A stretch of 64,000 bases of DNA from Sulfitobacter sp. D7 (lineage in GTDB: Bacteria > Pseudomonadota > Alphaproteobacteria > Rhodobacterales > Rhodobacteraceae), in contig NZ_CP020694.1 of NCBI RefSeq assembly GCF_003611275.1, positions 124,001 through 188,000 of the forward strand. Direction: 5' to 3'. Under the pieces are notes generated by a model. It ran no database searches. It saw nothing but the letters and a program-made list of their open reading frames with translations, and had not been told where the DNA came from. Shown piece after piece: positions 1 to 8,642 of this stretch (the stretch's first letter is position 1; each line of letters starts with the position of its first letter). Position numbers and translations under genes: made by a program.

Positions 1-119
1 CTATTATTGGAATGACCATCTTGGGAGAGCAAAAAGACTTGGCTCGTGTCGCCTGTCTTCTCTTGATTGTTGCTGGGATTGTTGGGCTGAAACTGGTCGG
101 AACCACGGCCAATCATTAG
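1..119 (+). CDS. SMR-family small multidrug/guanidinium efflux protein, 3' end only
   Basis: The last 38 codons and the TAG stop are present; the reading phase starts at base 3. The residues end a four-helix small multidrug resistance protein: a GE-Q loop followed by a hydrophobic final helix (ACLLLIVAGIVGLKL) as in SugE/EmrE relatives. Such proteins are dimeric inner-membrane proton antiporters for cationic compounds or guanidinium. The first 120 bases are about 48% GC by count (58/120), clearly below the following genes, so the gene may be acquired. It sits directly beside a truncated dnaQ. Subfamily cannot be decided from the tail alone. Confidence 0.7.
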   Translation, partial: IIGMTILGEQKDLARVACLLLIVAGIVGLKLVGTTANH

Positions 120-174
120 CGCCGAATGACAATCAACGAGCTGCTATGATCACAGTGCAGAGGGGCTTCCCTGG

Positions 175-657
175 ATGCTTACGATCGGCAAGTCATTCCT
201 CGACTTTATTGGCACGTCCAAGCTGATCATTCACAACGCTGCCTTCGACATTAAATTCCTGAACGCCGAGCTGCGCTGGATGGGTCTGCCTCAAATCCCA
301 TGGGAGCAGGCGCTTGATACGTTGGAAATTGCGCGCAAACGCTTCCCCGGCTCGCCCGCGTCGCTTGATGCGCTCTGCCGTCGCTTCGGGATCGACAATA
401 CCTCGCGGACGCTGCACGGCGCCCTGCTCGACAGTGAGATTCTGGCCGAAGTCTATCTGGAATTGATCGGGGGGCGGCAGCCCGACTTTGCGCTGTCATC
501 GGCGCCCGAACGGAAATCCGGTGAGCCTGACACGCGCTGGACCCCGAAACCGCGGCCCAATCCTCTGCCCTCGCGTCTGACAGAGGCCGAAGCCGCCGCC
601 CATGCCGAATTTGTCGGCAAGCTGGGCGACGACGCGCTGTGGAAACAGCTTGGCTGA
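175..657 (+). pseudogene. dnaQ: DNA polymerase III epsilon subunit (3'-5' exonuclease), N-terminally truncated
   Basis: These 160 residues match the middle and C-terminal part of alphaproteobacterial DnaQ, the proofreading exonuclease of the replicase. ExoII (HNAAFD, residues ~20-25) and ExoIII (HGALLDSE, ~81-88) are present, followed by a proline-rich linker and a C-terminal tail. The ExoI DxE metal-binding segment and the first ~70 residues of the usual ~230 are missing. An in-frame stop lies at 127-129, so the gene does not begin further upstream. The homology begins within a few codons of the ATG, right where composition shifts. The remaining frame is intact and a purine-rich GAGGGG (160-165) sits 9 nt before the ATG, so a truncated protein without the full active site could still be made. 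Probably a displaced 3' fragment; an intact copy is expected elsewhere. Confidence 0.8.
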
Positions 658-660
658 CGC

Positions 661-1143
661 TTAGGCGTCGGCTTTTGGCGGGGTCTCGGCCTGACGGCGG
701 GCAACTTCGTTGCGGTAGAGCGACAGGAAGTCGATGTTCTCAAGGTTCAGCGGCGGGAAGCCACCATCGCGGGTCACGTCGCTGACGATGCGGCGCAGGA
801 AGGGGAAGATCATCCGCGGGCATTCGATCAGCAGATAGGGGTGCATCTGCTCTTCAGGCACGCTTTCGACTTGGAAAATGCCGACATAGTCGATTTCCAG
901 CACGAAGAGCGTCGCGTCGCCGTTTTTCGCTTTCGAGGTGATGTTCAGCTTGATCGCGGTCTCATACTGGTTTTCCCCACCACGCTTTTTCGCGTCGAGG
1001 TTGACCTGAACCTGCACATCGGGCTGCACATCTGCAGGGGCGCCCTTTTGCGCCATGATGTTCTCAAACGACATGTCGCGGATGAACTGGCCCAGCACGC
1101 GCATCTGCGGCTGTTTCGGTTGCGCTGTTTCGTTTTCTGCCAT
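661..1143 (-). CDS. secB: Protein-export chaperone SecB
   Basis: A 160-residue acidic protein with the SecB fold sequence: an early FIRDMSFEN segment, a VNLDAKK strand, the LFVLEIDYVGIF core and the YLLIECPRMIFPFLRRI helix. SecB is a tetrameric cytosolic chaperone that keeps preproteins unfolded and hands them to SecA. Length is normal for the alphaproteobacterial family. It converges on the dnaQ remnant with a 3-nt gap, and dnaQ next to secB is a common order in Rhodobacterales, which supports the remnant being at the native dnaQ site. Confidence 0.96.
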   Translation of the reverse strand: MAENETAQPKQPQMRVLGQFIRDMSFENIMAQKGAPADVQPDVQVQVNLDAKKRGGENQYETAIKLNITSKAKNGDATLFVLEIDYVGIFQVESVPEEQMHPYLLIECPRMIFPFLRRIVSDVTRDGGFPPLNLENIDFLSLYRNEVARRQAETPPKADA

Positions 1144-1208
1144 TTTCTGTGTCCTGTTGTGGTGAATTTCTTAAATCTATCCGGACTTAGCAGGTCGGCA
1201 CGGGCCGC

Positions 1209-1712
1209 TCAATCCTTAGTCCAGCCCGAGGGGCCCTTGGTCTGGCGCGGCTGTTCGGAGATCTCATGGAAATCGCCATCGATCACGTCACCGCGACCGC
1301 GCGGGTCGCGTCTGCCCTGCGGGCCGGGGCGCGGGCCCATGCCGCCCGGGGTGCCAAAGCTCTGGACCTTCACCCGGTCGCGGATCGCGCTGTAGGCCGC
1401 TTGCCGGAAGCGCGGGATCAGGAAAGCAAAGCCGACAGCATCGGTGAAAAAACCCGGCGTCAGCAGCAGCGCGCCGGAAAACAGGATCATCGCGCCATGC
1501 ACCAAAGGCTCTGTCGGGTCGCGCAGGTCATTGAAGGAACTGCGCAATTGACCAAGCGCCAGCGCCCCTTGAGAGCGCACCAACCATGTGCCCAGAACGG
1601 CGGTCAGCACCACCACGGTCAGCGTCCAGCCAAGGCCGATGGCGCCACCGACTTGGATGAAAAGCGTGATCTCGATCAGAGGCACGGCGATAAATGCGAT
1701 CAATAGCCACAT
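1209..1712 (-). CDS. fxsA: FxsA family membrane protein
   Basis: A 167-residue protein read from the ATG at 1712, which has a GAAAGGA ribosome site just upstream; the frame extends to 1763 but the extra residues are not FxsA-like. Hydrophobic helices lie at about residues 2-20, 25-45 and 72-95, with the typical LLTPGFFTDAVG loop. The C-terminus is Gly/Pro/Arg-rich and probably cytosolic. FxsA in E. coli is a cytoplasmic-membrane protein known for suppressing phage T7 exclusion by F plasmids; the cellular role in this group is not established. It lies upstream of secB on the same strand and is divergent from the tim44-like gene. Confidence 0.88.
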   Translation of the reverse strand: MWLLIAFIAVPLIEITLFIQVGGAIGLGWTLTVVVLTAVLGTWLVRSQGALALGQLRSSFNDLRDPTEPLVHGAMILFSGALLLTPGFFTDAVGFAFLIPRFRQAAYSAIRDRVKVQSFGTPGGMGPRPGPQGRRDPRGRGDVIDGDFHEISEQPRQTKGPSGWTKD

Positions 1713-1816
1713 GTGGCGGGGTCCTTTCGCTGGGGGCAGAGTGGACTTGCCCCGGTCGAACACCTACATAAGAGCTTAACTCGCATGTTTCCATGCCACC
1801 CCTGAATGAGGTTTCG

Positions 1817-2476
1817 ATGAATTCTCCCCTGATACAGCTTCTGGTGCTTGCCGGTATCGCCGTATTCCTGATCCTGCGGCTGAAAAACGTGCTTGGCACC
1901 CGCGAGGGTTTTGAAAAGCCCCCGGTAACCGATCAAACGCCAAGCGCCCGCAGTGGCCCCGCGTTTGAGGTGATCGAAGGCGGCCCCGATCTCGATATCA
2001 CCGACCACGTTCCCGAAGACAGCCCCTCGGGCAAGGCACTGGCCGAGATGAAACGGGTTGAGCCCTCGTTCGGCGTCAGCGATTTTCTGCAAGGCGCACG
2101 CGGTGCCTATGAGATGATCGTCATGGGCTACGAGCGTGGCGATCTGGCAGAAATTCAGCCGTTTCTGGCCGATGATGTCTATGAAAGCTTTGTTGACGGT
2201 GTCGCGGCGCGCGAGGATCAAGGTCTGACGATCGACGCCAACTTTATCGGCGTGCGTGAGATGGAATTGGTCGACGCCACGATGGACGAGACCACCAAAG
2301 AAGCCGAACTCACCATTCGCTTCGTGGGAGAGCTGACCTCTGAAGTACGCAACCGCGAAGGCGAGGTTGTCGAGGGCAGCAGCAACGAAATCAAACGCCA
2401 AAAAGATACATGGGTCTTCGCCCGTGTCATGGGCTCGGATGATCCGAATTGGCTGTTGGTTTCCACAGACGGGTAG
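1817..2476 (+). CDS. Tim44-like domain inner-membrane protein
   Basis: The ATG at 1817 gives 219 residues starting with one N-terminal membrane anchor (about residues 3-20), then a linker and a C-terminal Tim44/TIM44-like domain (about 75-215) with the EDQGLTIDANFIGVREMEL and TVRFVGELTSE-type strands. Homologues in alphaproteobacteria (TimA) are relatives of the mitochondrial import motor subunit Tim44 and are membrane tethered. The stop codon shares one base with the GTG start of mltA (TAGTG), and mltA overlaps the Smr gene, so the three are likely co-translated. A role in envelope assembly is inferred from position. Confidence 0.85.
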   Translation: MNSPLIQLLVLAGIAVFLILRLKNVLGTREGFEKPPVTDQTPSARSGPAFEVIEGGPDLDITDHVPEDSPSGKALAEMKRVEPSFGVSDFLQGARGAYEMIVMGYERGDLAEIQPFLADDVYESFVDGVAAREDQGLTIDANFIGVREMELVDATMDETTKEAELTIRFVGELTSEVRNREGEVVEGSSNEIKRQKDTWVFARVMGSDDPNWLLVSTDG

Positions 2477-3510
2477 TGCGTGCGCTTGGCGCACTTGCGC
2501 TGTTGGGCGGTGTGTCGATGAACACGCCGTCCGCAGCAGAGGTGCATTATACGGTGATGGATTTCGACCAGCTTGACGGCTGGGCCGAAGATGACCACGC
2601 CGCCGCCTTTGAGGTGTTCACTAGCACTTGCGGCGACATGAAAGATGTCGATTGGCGCGCGCTGTGCAAGCTGGCCAAAGATGGCCCCGACCCCCGGCAG
2701 TTTTTCGAATTGTTTTTCCGGCCCGTGTTGATGGAAGACGGAAAAGATGGGCTGTTCACAGGGTATTTCGAGCCTGAGTTGGACGGTGATCTCTACCCCT
2801 CTGCGCGGTTTCAGTACCCCATCTACGCCATGCCCCCCGAGGCCGAAGAGATCCGCCCCTGGCTTACCAGACGTGAGATCCTAGATGGCGACGTGATGCG
2901 GGACCGCGGATTGGAAATCGCTTGGGTCGATGACCCGGTTGAGCTTTTCTTTTTGCAAATTCAAGGCTCTGGACGTATCCGCCTGCCCGATGGCAGCTAC
3001 CTGCGCGTGGGCTACCGCGGGGCGAATGGCCATGATTACCGCTCTGTCGGGGTCGAACTGGTGCGGCGCGGGGTCTATGAGGCGCATCAGGTCAGCGCCG
3101 ATGTCATCAAGAATTGGGTACGCCGGAATCCCGAAGATGGCCGCGAATTGCTCTATCACAATCCATCCTATGTTTTCTTTCGAGAGGTCAGCCGGGTGCC
3201 TGCCGACAAGGGGCCGCTTGGGGCGATGAACCGTTCCATCACCACGCTGCGCAGCATCGCGGTGGACCCGTCGCATGTGCCGCTTGGCGCGCCGGTTTGG
3301 ATCGAAAAAGACGGCAAGAAACCCATGCGGCGCTTGATGGTCGCGCAGGATACAGGCTCGGCCATCAAGGGCACGCAGCGTGCGGATGTGTTCTTTGGCA
3401 CCGGCGACAAAGCAGGCCGCGAGGCAGGTCGCCTGCGCGACGCGGGGCGGATGATGGTCTTGATGCCGATCCAACGCGCCTATGCTTTCCTGCCGGAGAG
3501 CGCGATATGA
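2476..3510 (+). CDS. mltA: Membrane-bound lytic murein transglycosylase A
   Basis: MltA cleaves the MurNAc-GlcNAc bond of peptidoglycan, leaving 1,6-anhydro ends. From the GTG at 2476 the protein is 344 residues with an N-terminal signal peptide (ALGALALLGGVS, cleavage near PSAAEV). The MltA core has the FTGYFEPELDG motif, the FFLQIQGSGRIRLPDG segment and the C-terminal 3D domain with the AQDTGSAIKG and DVFFGTG signatures carrying the catalytic aspartate. The GTG was preferred over an upstream in-frame TTG (2449) because it starts directly at the signal peptide and overlaps the previous stop. No lipobox cysteine is apparent, so it may be soluble periplasmic. Confidence 0.93.
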   Translation: MRALGALALLGGVSMNTPSAAEVHYTVMDFDQLDGWAEDDHAAAFEVFTSTCGDMKDVDWRALCKLAKDGPDPRQFFELFFRPVLMEDGKDGLFTGYFEPELDGDLYPSARFQYPIYAMPPEAEEIRPWLTRREILDGDVMRDRGLEIAWVDDPVELFFLQIQGSGRIRLPDGSYLRVGYRGANGHDYRSVGVELVRRGVYEAHQVSADVIKNWVRRNPEDGRELLYHNPSYVFFREVSRVPADKGPLGAMNRSITTLRSIAVDPSHVPLGAPVWIEKDGKKPMRRLMVAQDTGSAIKGTQRADVFFGTGDKAGREAGRLRDAGRMMVLMPIQRAYAFLPESAI

Positions 3511-4091
3511 AACGCCGCCGCCTGAACGAAGACGATCTTGCGCTTTGGCGCAGGGTCACGGAGCGGACAGAAAAGCTGGAGCTGAACAAGCTTTTCACGC
3601 AAGAGATCGACGCGCCCGCCCCTGCCCCGCCGCAGGTCCGTCGGGCCAAAATCGCGCTCCAAGGCAACAAGCCTCAGCCGACCATGAAGAAACGCAGCAA
3701 TGACTTGCGCCCGACATTGTCAGAACAGATGAAAGCCGCCCCGGTTCAGATGGATCACAAAGCCTTCGGCAAGCTGAAGCGCGGCAAACTGCGCCCCGAA
3801 GGCCGGATTGATCTTCACGGCATGACGCTCGACCGCGCGCATCCGGCGCTGAATGGCTTCATCATGGACGCCCATGCCCGTGGCAAGCGGCTGGTCCTGG
3901 TCATCACCGGCAAGGGCAAGCGCCGTGACGAAGGCGGGCCGATCCCGGTGCGCGACGGCGTGCTGCGCCATCAGGTGCCGCAATGGCTGTCGATGCCACC
4001 GCTCAGCAGCCTTGTGCTTCAGATTGCGCAAGCTCATGTCAGCCACGGCGGCGGCGGTGCCTATTACGTCTATCTCCGGCGCAACCGTTAG
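3507..4091 (+). CDS. Smr-domain (small MutS-related) protein
   Basis: 194 residues; ATG overlaps the mltA stop (ATGA). The N-terminal ~95 residues are charged and low complexity. The C-terminal Smr domain (about 97-190) has the GRIDLHGMTLDRA motif, the VLVITGKGK strand and a glycine-rich GGGGAYYVYLRR end. Smr domains bind or nick DNA or RNA, and this YdaL-like stand-alone form is common in proteobacteria; its substrate here is unknown. It overlaps the convergent MFS gene by 4 nt. Confidence 0.88.
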   Translation: MKRRRLNEDDLALWRRVTERTEKLELNKLFTQEIDAPAPAPPQVRRAKIALQGNKPQPTMKKRSNDLRPTLSEQMKAAPVQMDHKAFGKLKRGKLRPEGRIDLHGMTLDRAHPALNGFIMDAHARGKRLVLVITGKGKRRDEGGPIPVRDGVLRHQVPQWLSMPPLSSLVLQIAQAHVSHGGGGAYYVYLRRNR

Positions 4092-5305
4092 GCGCGCAGC
4101 AGGGGTTTGTAGCGTCTGATCGCCCATGCGGCCAAACCAGCCGCCACCAGATAGTAAACCGCGATCGGCAACATCTGCTCCGGGAAATCGACGCCCAAGT
4201 CGATGAACAGACCCGTCACCCCCGGCCCGATGGCCGAGCCAAAGACCATCAGCGCCGCGGCGACTGCTTTAATCGACCCCACATGGCGGGTGCCGAAATA
4301 CTCGGCCCAAAAGGCCGCCGGGGCGGTGGATTGCATGCCCTGCCCGAAGCCGAAAATCACCAAGCCGATCCCAGCCATCCACAGCGTATCGGCATAGGCC
4401 AGCACCGCGAATGACAGGGCAAAGGGCAGCATCATCACCGGCACCACGCGGCTGACGCCAAAGCGGTCAATCGCCCAACCCGAAAGGAAGGTCGAGGCTA
4501 CCGCCGAGAGCGTGTAGACCGGCATGAGCGCCACGAATTCGACCAAGGCCCAGCCCTTCACTTGGGTCAGATGAACCTGCTGGAAAAACAGCGCGGTGCC
4601 CCATGCGGCGGGGCCGATGGCGAGGGGGATGATCATCCAGAACAGGCCCGAACGGAACATCTCTGCCCGCGTCCAATGCCGCCCCTCCATGCCCGCGCGC
4701 TGCGCCTGATCCGCCATGCTCTGCGGGGTGCGCTCTTGACGCAGCAGCATCAGGATCACCGGGATGGTCAGCAGCACCAGCCCGGCGGCCAGCACCCAAA
4801 GGCTGCGCCAATGAAAGCTGGCGAAAAGCGCCACAAAGATTACCGGAAGAAATGCCTGACCGGCCGCAAATCCCATAGAGGATAGCGAAAGCGCTTTGCC
4901 GCGCGATGCCTCAAACCAGCGGACCATGGCGACCTGCCCAAGCTGAGACATCATGCCCTGCCCGGTCAGCCGCAAGGCATAGATAACGAAGATCAGCGCG
5001 ATCCAATTCGGCACCGCCGCCATCGCCAAACAGGCCCCAGCAAGCGCCACCATCACGCCAAAGGCCAGCGCCCGCACACGAAAACGATCCGTCAGCACCC
5101 CGGCCCAGACCATGGTGACTGCCGAAAGCGTCGTGCCGATGGTATAGATGCCGCCCCATTGCCCATCACTCAGGCCAAAGTCGCCCTTCACCGCCCCGGC
5201 AAAGAGCGAGATGAAATAGGTTTGCCCATAGGACGAGGTGAATGTCAGCAGGAAACCGGCCAGCAGAAACAACCAGTTGCGCCGCAAAAATGAGAGGTAT
5301 TCCAT
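4088..5305 (-). CDS. MFS transporter
   Basis: A 405-residue polytopic protein with about 12 hydrophobic helices in two halves separated by a basic, Gln-rich central loop (residues ~190-215). The loop between helices 2 and 3 has the MFS signature (GVLTDRFRVRAL). The fold places it among monocarboxylate/oxalate-type symporters (MCT-like sequence style), but no substrate can be read from the sequence. It is transcribed toward smr and lies 38 nt after hslU's stop, so it could be read through from hslVU. Confidence 0.85.
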   Translation of the reverse strand: MEYLSFLRRNWLFLLAGFLLTFTSSYGQTYFISLFAGAVKGDFGLSDGQWGGIYTIGTTLSAVTMVWAGVLTDRFRVRALAFGVMVALAGACLAMAAVPNWIALIFVIYALRLTGQGMMSQLGQVAMVRWFEASRGKALSLSSMGFAAGQAFLPVIFVALFASFHWRSLWVLAAGLVLLTIPVILMLLRQERTPQSMADQAQRAGMEGRHWTRAEMFRSGLFWMIIPLAIGPAAWGTALFFQQVHLTQVKGWALVEFVALMPVYTLSAVASTFLSGWAIDRFGVSRVVPVMMLPFALSFAVLAYADTLWMAGIGLVIFGFGQGMQSTAPAAFWAEYFGTRHVGSIKAVAAALMVFGSAIGPGVTGLFIDLGVDFPEQMLPIAVYYLVAAGLAAWAIRRYKPLLRA

Positions 5306-5343
5306 GCCCCTTTCATCGCCGGGGCATGGAGGAAAGGAAAGCC

Positions 5344-6645
5344 CTAAAGAACGTAGCGGCTTAGATCGGTGGAGCGGGTCAGTTCGCCCAAGTTCTTTTC
5401 GACAAAGTCGGCATCAACCGTGATCTCTTGCCCCGACCGGTCGGGCGCATCAAAGGAGACCTCCTCGAACACCCGTTCCATCACCGTATAAAGCCGCCGC
5501 GCGCCGATGTTCTCGACCGAGGTGTTCACATCCGCCGCGATCTTGGCCAGTGCTGCGATGCCCTCTTCGGTGAAGGTGACGGTCAGATCTTCGGTTCCCA
5601 TCAGGGCGGTGTATTGCCGCGTCAGCGCATTGTCGGTCTCGGTCAGGATGCGAACGAAATCACCCTCGGTCAGCGCCCGCAGTTCGACGCGGATCGGCAG
5701 ACGGCCCTGAAGCTCGGGCAACAGGTCCGACGGTTTGGCGATGTGGAAGGCACCAGAAGCGATAAAGAGGATATGATCGGTCTTCACCGTGCCGTATTTC
5801 GTCGACACCACGGTGCCTTCGATCAGCGGCAGCAGATCGCGCTGCACCCCTTCACGTGAAACATCACCGCCCCGCGCATCGGAACGGGCGCAGACCTTGT
5901 CGATCTCATCCAAAAAGACAATGCCGTTCTGCTCGACCGCTTCGATGGCGGCGCGGTTCACGGCTTCATCGTCCAGCAATTTGTCGGCTTCTTCGCCGAC
6001 CAGCACCTCATAGCTATCGGCCACGGCCATGCGTTTTTTGGTGGTGCGGCCCCCCATGGCTTTGCCAAACATATCGCCAAGGTTCATCATCCCCATGCCC
6101 TGTTGGCCGGGAATGTCCATCATTGGGAAGGGGCTGGAGGTATCGGAGACCTCAAGCTCGATCATCGTGTCGTCCAACTCACCACTGCGGAGCTTCTTGC
6201 GGAACATCTCGCGCGTGCCGTCGCGGGCGTCGGTGCCAGCGATGGCGTCGATCACGCGCTCTTCGGCGGCCTGCTCGGCCTTGGTTTTCACGTCTTCACG
6301 CATGAAATCGCGGGTCATGGCGATGGCGCTGTCCAAAAGATCTCGGATGATCTGCTCCACGTCGCGGCCGACATAGCCCACTTCGGTGAATTTCGTCGCT
6401 TCGATCTTGATAAATGGTGCACGGGCCAACTTGGCCAAACGGCGGCTGATCTCGGTCTTACCAACGCCGGTGGGGCCGATCATCAAGATGTTCTTGGGAT
6501 AGACTTCGTCGCGCAGGTCATCGCTTAGCTGCTTGCGGCGCCACCGGTTGCGCAGGGCCACGGCAACGGCGCGTTTGGCGTCATTCTGGCCGATGATATA
6601 ACGGTCCAGTTCGGATACGATCTCGCGGGGGGTCAGGTCGGTCAT
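5344..6645 (-). CDS. hslU: ATP-dependent protease ATPase subunit HslU (ClpY)
   Basis: The AAA+ unfoldase of the HslUV protease; hexamers feed substrates into the HslV chamber. 433 residues with Walker A GPTGVGKT (57-64), the substrate-gripping pore loop GYVGRD (91-96), an insertion I domain (about 110-230), Walker B VFLDEIDK, the [13 protein letters not shown] sensor-adjacent segment and the [14 protein letters not shown]-terminal helix that docks HslV. Its start overlaps the hslV stop by 4 nt. The V-S-R-E codons inside the conserved GGDVSREG motif are GTT TCA CGT GAA, an AT-biased choice for this gene, and form part of a parS-like site (5851-5865). Confidence 0.97.
   Translation of the reverse strand: MTDLTPREIVSELDRYIIGQNDAKRAVAVALRNRWRRKQLSDDLRDEVYPKNILMIGPTGVGKTEISRRLAKLARAPFIKIEATKFTEVGYVGRDVEQIIRDLLDSAIAMTRDFMREDVKTKAEQAAEERVIDAIAGTDARDGTREMFRKKLRSGELDDTMIELEVSDTSSPFPMMDIPGQQGMGMMNLGDMFGKAMGGRTTKKRMAVADSYEVLVGEEADKLLDDEAVNRAAIEAVEQNGIVFLDEIDKVCARSDARGGDVSREGVQRDLLPLIEGTVVSTKYGTVKTDHILFIASGAFHIAKPSDLLPELQGRLPIRVELRALTEGDFVRILTETDNALTRQYTALMGTEDLTVTFTEEGIAALAKIAADVNTSVENIGARRLYTVMERVFEEVSFDAPDRSGQEITVDADFVEKNLGELTRSTDLSRYVL
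5851..5865. other. parS-like ParB-binding half-plus site inside hslU
   Basis: Plus strand reads TTCACGTGAAACATC; minus strand GATGTTTCACGTGAA. Aligned to the consensus parS TGTTTCACGTGAAACA it matches the first 13 of 16 positions on the minus strand. The identical 15 bases recur at 59050-59064. Whether ParB binds is not shown. Confidence 0.45.
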
Positions 6646-7202
6646 GCGGTGATTTTCTCCACGGTGAGTTTGCCGTTGGTGTAGACGCAGATGTCGGCGG
6701 CGATCGCCATGGCATCACGGGCAATGGTTTCGGCGTCGCGGTCGCTGTCCATCATGCCGCGCGCAGCGGCGAGGGCATAGTTCCCGCCCGACCCGATGGC
6801 CGCGACCTCATGTTCGGGCTCCAGCACATCGCCTGCGCCGGTGATGACCAGCAGGTCTTTCCCGTCGGTCACGATCAGCATCGCTTCGAGTTTTTGCAGG
6901 TATTTGTCGGTGCGCCAGTCCTTGGCCAATTCGACACTCGCGCGGGCCAATTGCCCCGGTGTCGCTTCGAGCTTGGCCTCCAACCGTTCCAGCAGGGTAA
7001 AGGCATCTGCCGTGGACCCCGCAAACCCCGCCACAACGTCATAGCCGCCGGGGCTGAGCTTGCGCACTTTGCGCGCGGTGCCTTTGATCACGGTCTGGCC
7101 AAGGCTGACCTGTCCATCACCGGCAATCACCACTTCGCCGCCTTTTTTGACGCCAATGATCGTGGTCCCGTGCCAACCGGGGAAATCGTCGTTCTGTGCC
7201 AT
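6642..7202 (-). CDS. hslV: ATP-dependent protease proteolytic subunit HslV (ClpQ)
   Basis: The threonine peptidase of the HslUV complex, a double hexamer. 186 residues; the HGTTIIGV segment places the mature catalytic threonine at residue 13, after a short propeptide typical of alphaproteobacteria. The [12 protein letters not shown] and [12 protein letters not shown] motifs of the proteasome-like fold are present. It leads the hslV-hslU operon (4-nt overlap) and is preceded by a candidate heat-shock promoter. Confidence 0.97.
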   Translation of the reverse strand: MAQNDDFPGWHGTTIIGVKKGGEVVIAGDGQVSLGQTVIKGTARKVRKLSPGGYDVVAGFAGSTADAFTLLERLEAKLEATPGQLARASVELAKDWRTDKYLQKLEAMLIVTDGKDLLVITGAGDVLEPEHEVAAIGSGGNYALAAARGMMDSDRDAETIARDAMAIAADICVYTNGKLTVEKITA

Positions 7203-7226
7203 GGGGCCTCCTGTCGCTTGGCGCTC

Positions 7227-7256
7227 TATATGGCCCCCGTGGCAGGGCAGGACAAG
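7227..7256 (-). promoter_or_regulatory. Candidate RpoH-type heat-shock promoter of hslVU
   Basis: On the minus strand a CCCTTG element and a CCATATA element are spaced as in sigma-32 promoters, about 25-55 nt upstream of the hslV ATG. hslVU is a classic RpoH target. The -35 lacks the final AA of CTTGAA. Confidence 0.4.
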
Positions 7257-7302
7257 GGCAGCGCCGCTTGTGAGCGGTCGGGCGACGGGCTAGCCTTTAG
7301 CG

Positions 7303-8205
7303 ATGCAGGATCAAGCCCAAGTTGATATCTACCTTGAACCCCCGCTACGGCAGAGCGCCGAAGCCGGGACGCATAACTTCATCGGAAAACTCGCGCGTGT
7401 CCTCGAAAATGCCCAACTTAGGGTCACATATCGGGATATCGGCGCGCTCGCCCGCGCGGCTGATGCGCTTTCATTAAGCCATATGGCCCCTGCCCCAACG
7501 TCCCGCGGTTTGGTCTTTCGGCGCTGCTACTACTACCCCTTTTGGCAGATCGAAGCGCGCCCTGAACGGTGGCTTTGGGATGTCGCCGTGGCCGAGTTTG
7601 ATCCAAGCGGTGTCGATCCCAAGCAGGCGCAACGCTTCTACAGTTTCTGGCAAAAGCGCCTGTTCGGAGATGCGCCGCGACAGTCCAACCGTGATGGGCC
7701 GATCTACGTGCCGCTACAGGGCCGCTTGTTGCAGCGGCGGTCTTTTCAATCTTGCAGCCCACTTGAAATGCTGACCCTCACGCTTGCCTATAACACCGGC
7801 CCCGTCGTCGCGGCCCTGCACCCGAAAGAGGTCTATAGCCCCGAGGAGCTAACCGCGCTCGAAGCCCTCGCTGCGCGCCATCCAAGATTGACCCTAACGA
7901 TGGGTGAGATGGTGCGGCATTTGCAAAGCTGTGCATTCGTCGTGACGCAGAATTCAGCAGCCGCCTTCTCTGGCTACTTCTTTCGCAAACCGGCGTTGTT
8001 CTTTGGCCAGATCGATTTCCACCATATCGGCGTGCGGGCGGATCTTGCGGATCTCAGCCACAGCTTTGCCGCCGTGGGGCAGACAGCCCCGGATTTCGCC
8101 GCCTATATCTGGTGGTTCTGGCAAGAGCATTGCATCAACGCAGGCCGCGCCGAGGCCGAAGAAAAGATCGTCGCCCGGTTCAAACGCTTTGGCTGGCCCC
8201 TTTGA
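7303..8205 (+). CDS. Conserved hypothetical protein, capsule-synthesis/Kdo-transferase-like
   Basis: A 300-residue protein without signal peptide or clear membrane helix. The C-terminal half resembles the second lobe of capsular polysaccharide synthesis/export proteins: ALHPKEVYSPEE, then a leucine-rich helix, SCAFVVTQNSAAAFSGYF and KPALFFGQIDFHHI, the pattern in which these GT-B-like enzymes bind a nucleotide sugar. The N-terminal half (FRRCYYYPFWQIE; YVPLQGRLLQRRSFQ) looks like a family-specific lobe. No other polysaccharide gene is nearby and no strong ribosome site is visible before the ATG. Function unknown; the resemblance is by motif style only. Confidence 0.6.
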   Translation: MQDQAQVDIYLEPPLRQSAEAGTHNFIGKLARVLENAQLRVTYRDIGALARAADALSLSHMAPAPTSRGLVFRRCYYYPFWQIEARPERWLWDVAVAEFDPSGVDPKQAQRFYSFWQKRLFGDAPRQSNRDGPIYVPLQGRLLQRRSFQSCSPLEMLTLTLAYNTGPVVAALHPKEVYSPEELTALEALAARHPRLTLTMGEMVRHLQSCAFVVTQNSAAAFSGYFFRKPALFFGQIDFHHIGVRADLADLSHSFAAVGQTAPDFAAYIWWFWQEHCINAGRAEAEEKIVARFKRFGWPL

Positions 8206-8226
8206 CTGGCTCCCGTGACCGCAAAT

Positions 8227-8256
8227 GAAAAGGGCGCCCCGAAGGACGCCCGTTTT
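8227..8256. terminator. Bidirectional terminator between the hypothetical gene and trxA
   Basis: Eight-pair stem 8232-8239/8244-8251 with one mismatch and a CGAA loop, flanked by TTTT on the plus side and AAAA (TTTT on the minus strand) on the other. It sits between two convergent genes. Confidence 0.8.
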
Positions 8257-8285
8257 CGCAACTCAAATCTGGTAAGGTACTGACC

Positions 8286-8606
8286 TTAGATGGATTCTTC
8301 GATCCAGCTTTGCAGGGCCGCCTTGGGGCGTGCGCCAGCAAGGTTGGACACGACCTGCCCGTCTTTAAAGATGAACAGCGCCGGAATACCACGCACGCCG
8401 ACCTGAGCGGGCGAGTTCGGGTTTTCGTCGACGTTGACTTTGACGATCTTCACGCGACCGTTCATCTCATCCGACAGCTCTTCCAGCGAAGGGCCGATCT
8501 GTTTGCACGGGCCGCACCATTCGGCCCAGAAATCGACCAGAACCGGAATGTCCGAATTTTTGACTTCGGCGTCGAAAGTGTCGTCGGTGACTGCGACGGT
8601 TGCCAT
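8286..8606 (-). CDS. trxA: Thioredoxin
   Basis: 106 residues, single thioredoxin fold with the active-site WCGPCK (Cys31 and Cys34) and the cis-proline loop GIPALFIF. It reduces cytosolic disulfides with electrons from thioredoxin reductase. It lies 36 nt after addA on the same strand with its own ribosome site (AGGAGAG just before the ATG), and may be expressed both from the upstream operon and independently. Confidence 0.97.
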   Translation of the reverse strand: MATVAVTDDTFDAEVKNSDIPVLVDFWAEWCGPCKQIGPSLEELSDEMNGRVKIVKVNVDENPNSPAQVGVRGIPALFIFKDGQVVSNLAGARPKAALQSWIEESI

Positions 8607-8642
8607 GATGCTCTCCTGACAGGAATGGGTTGAGGCCTGAAC

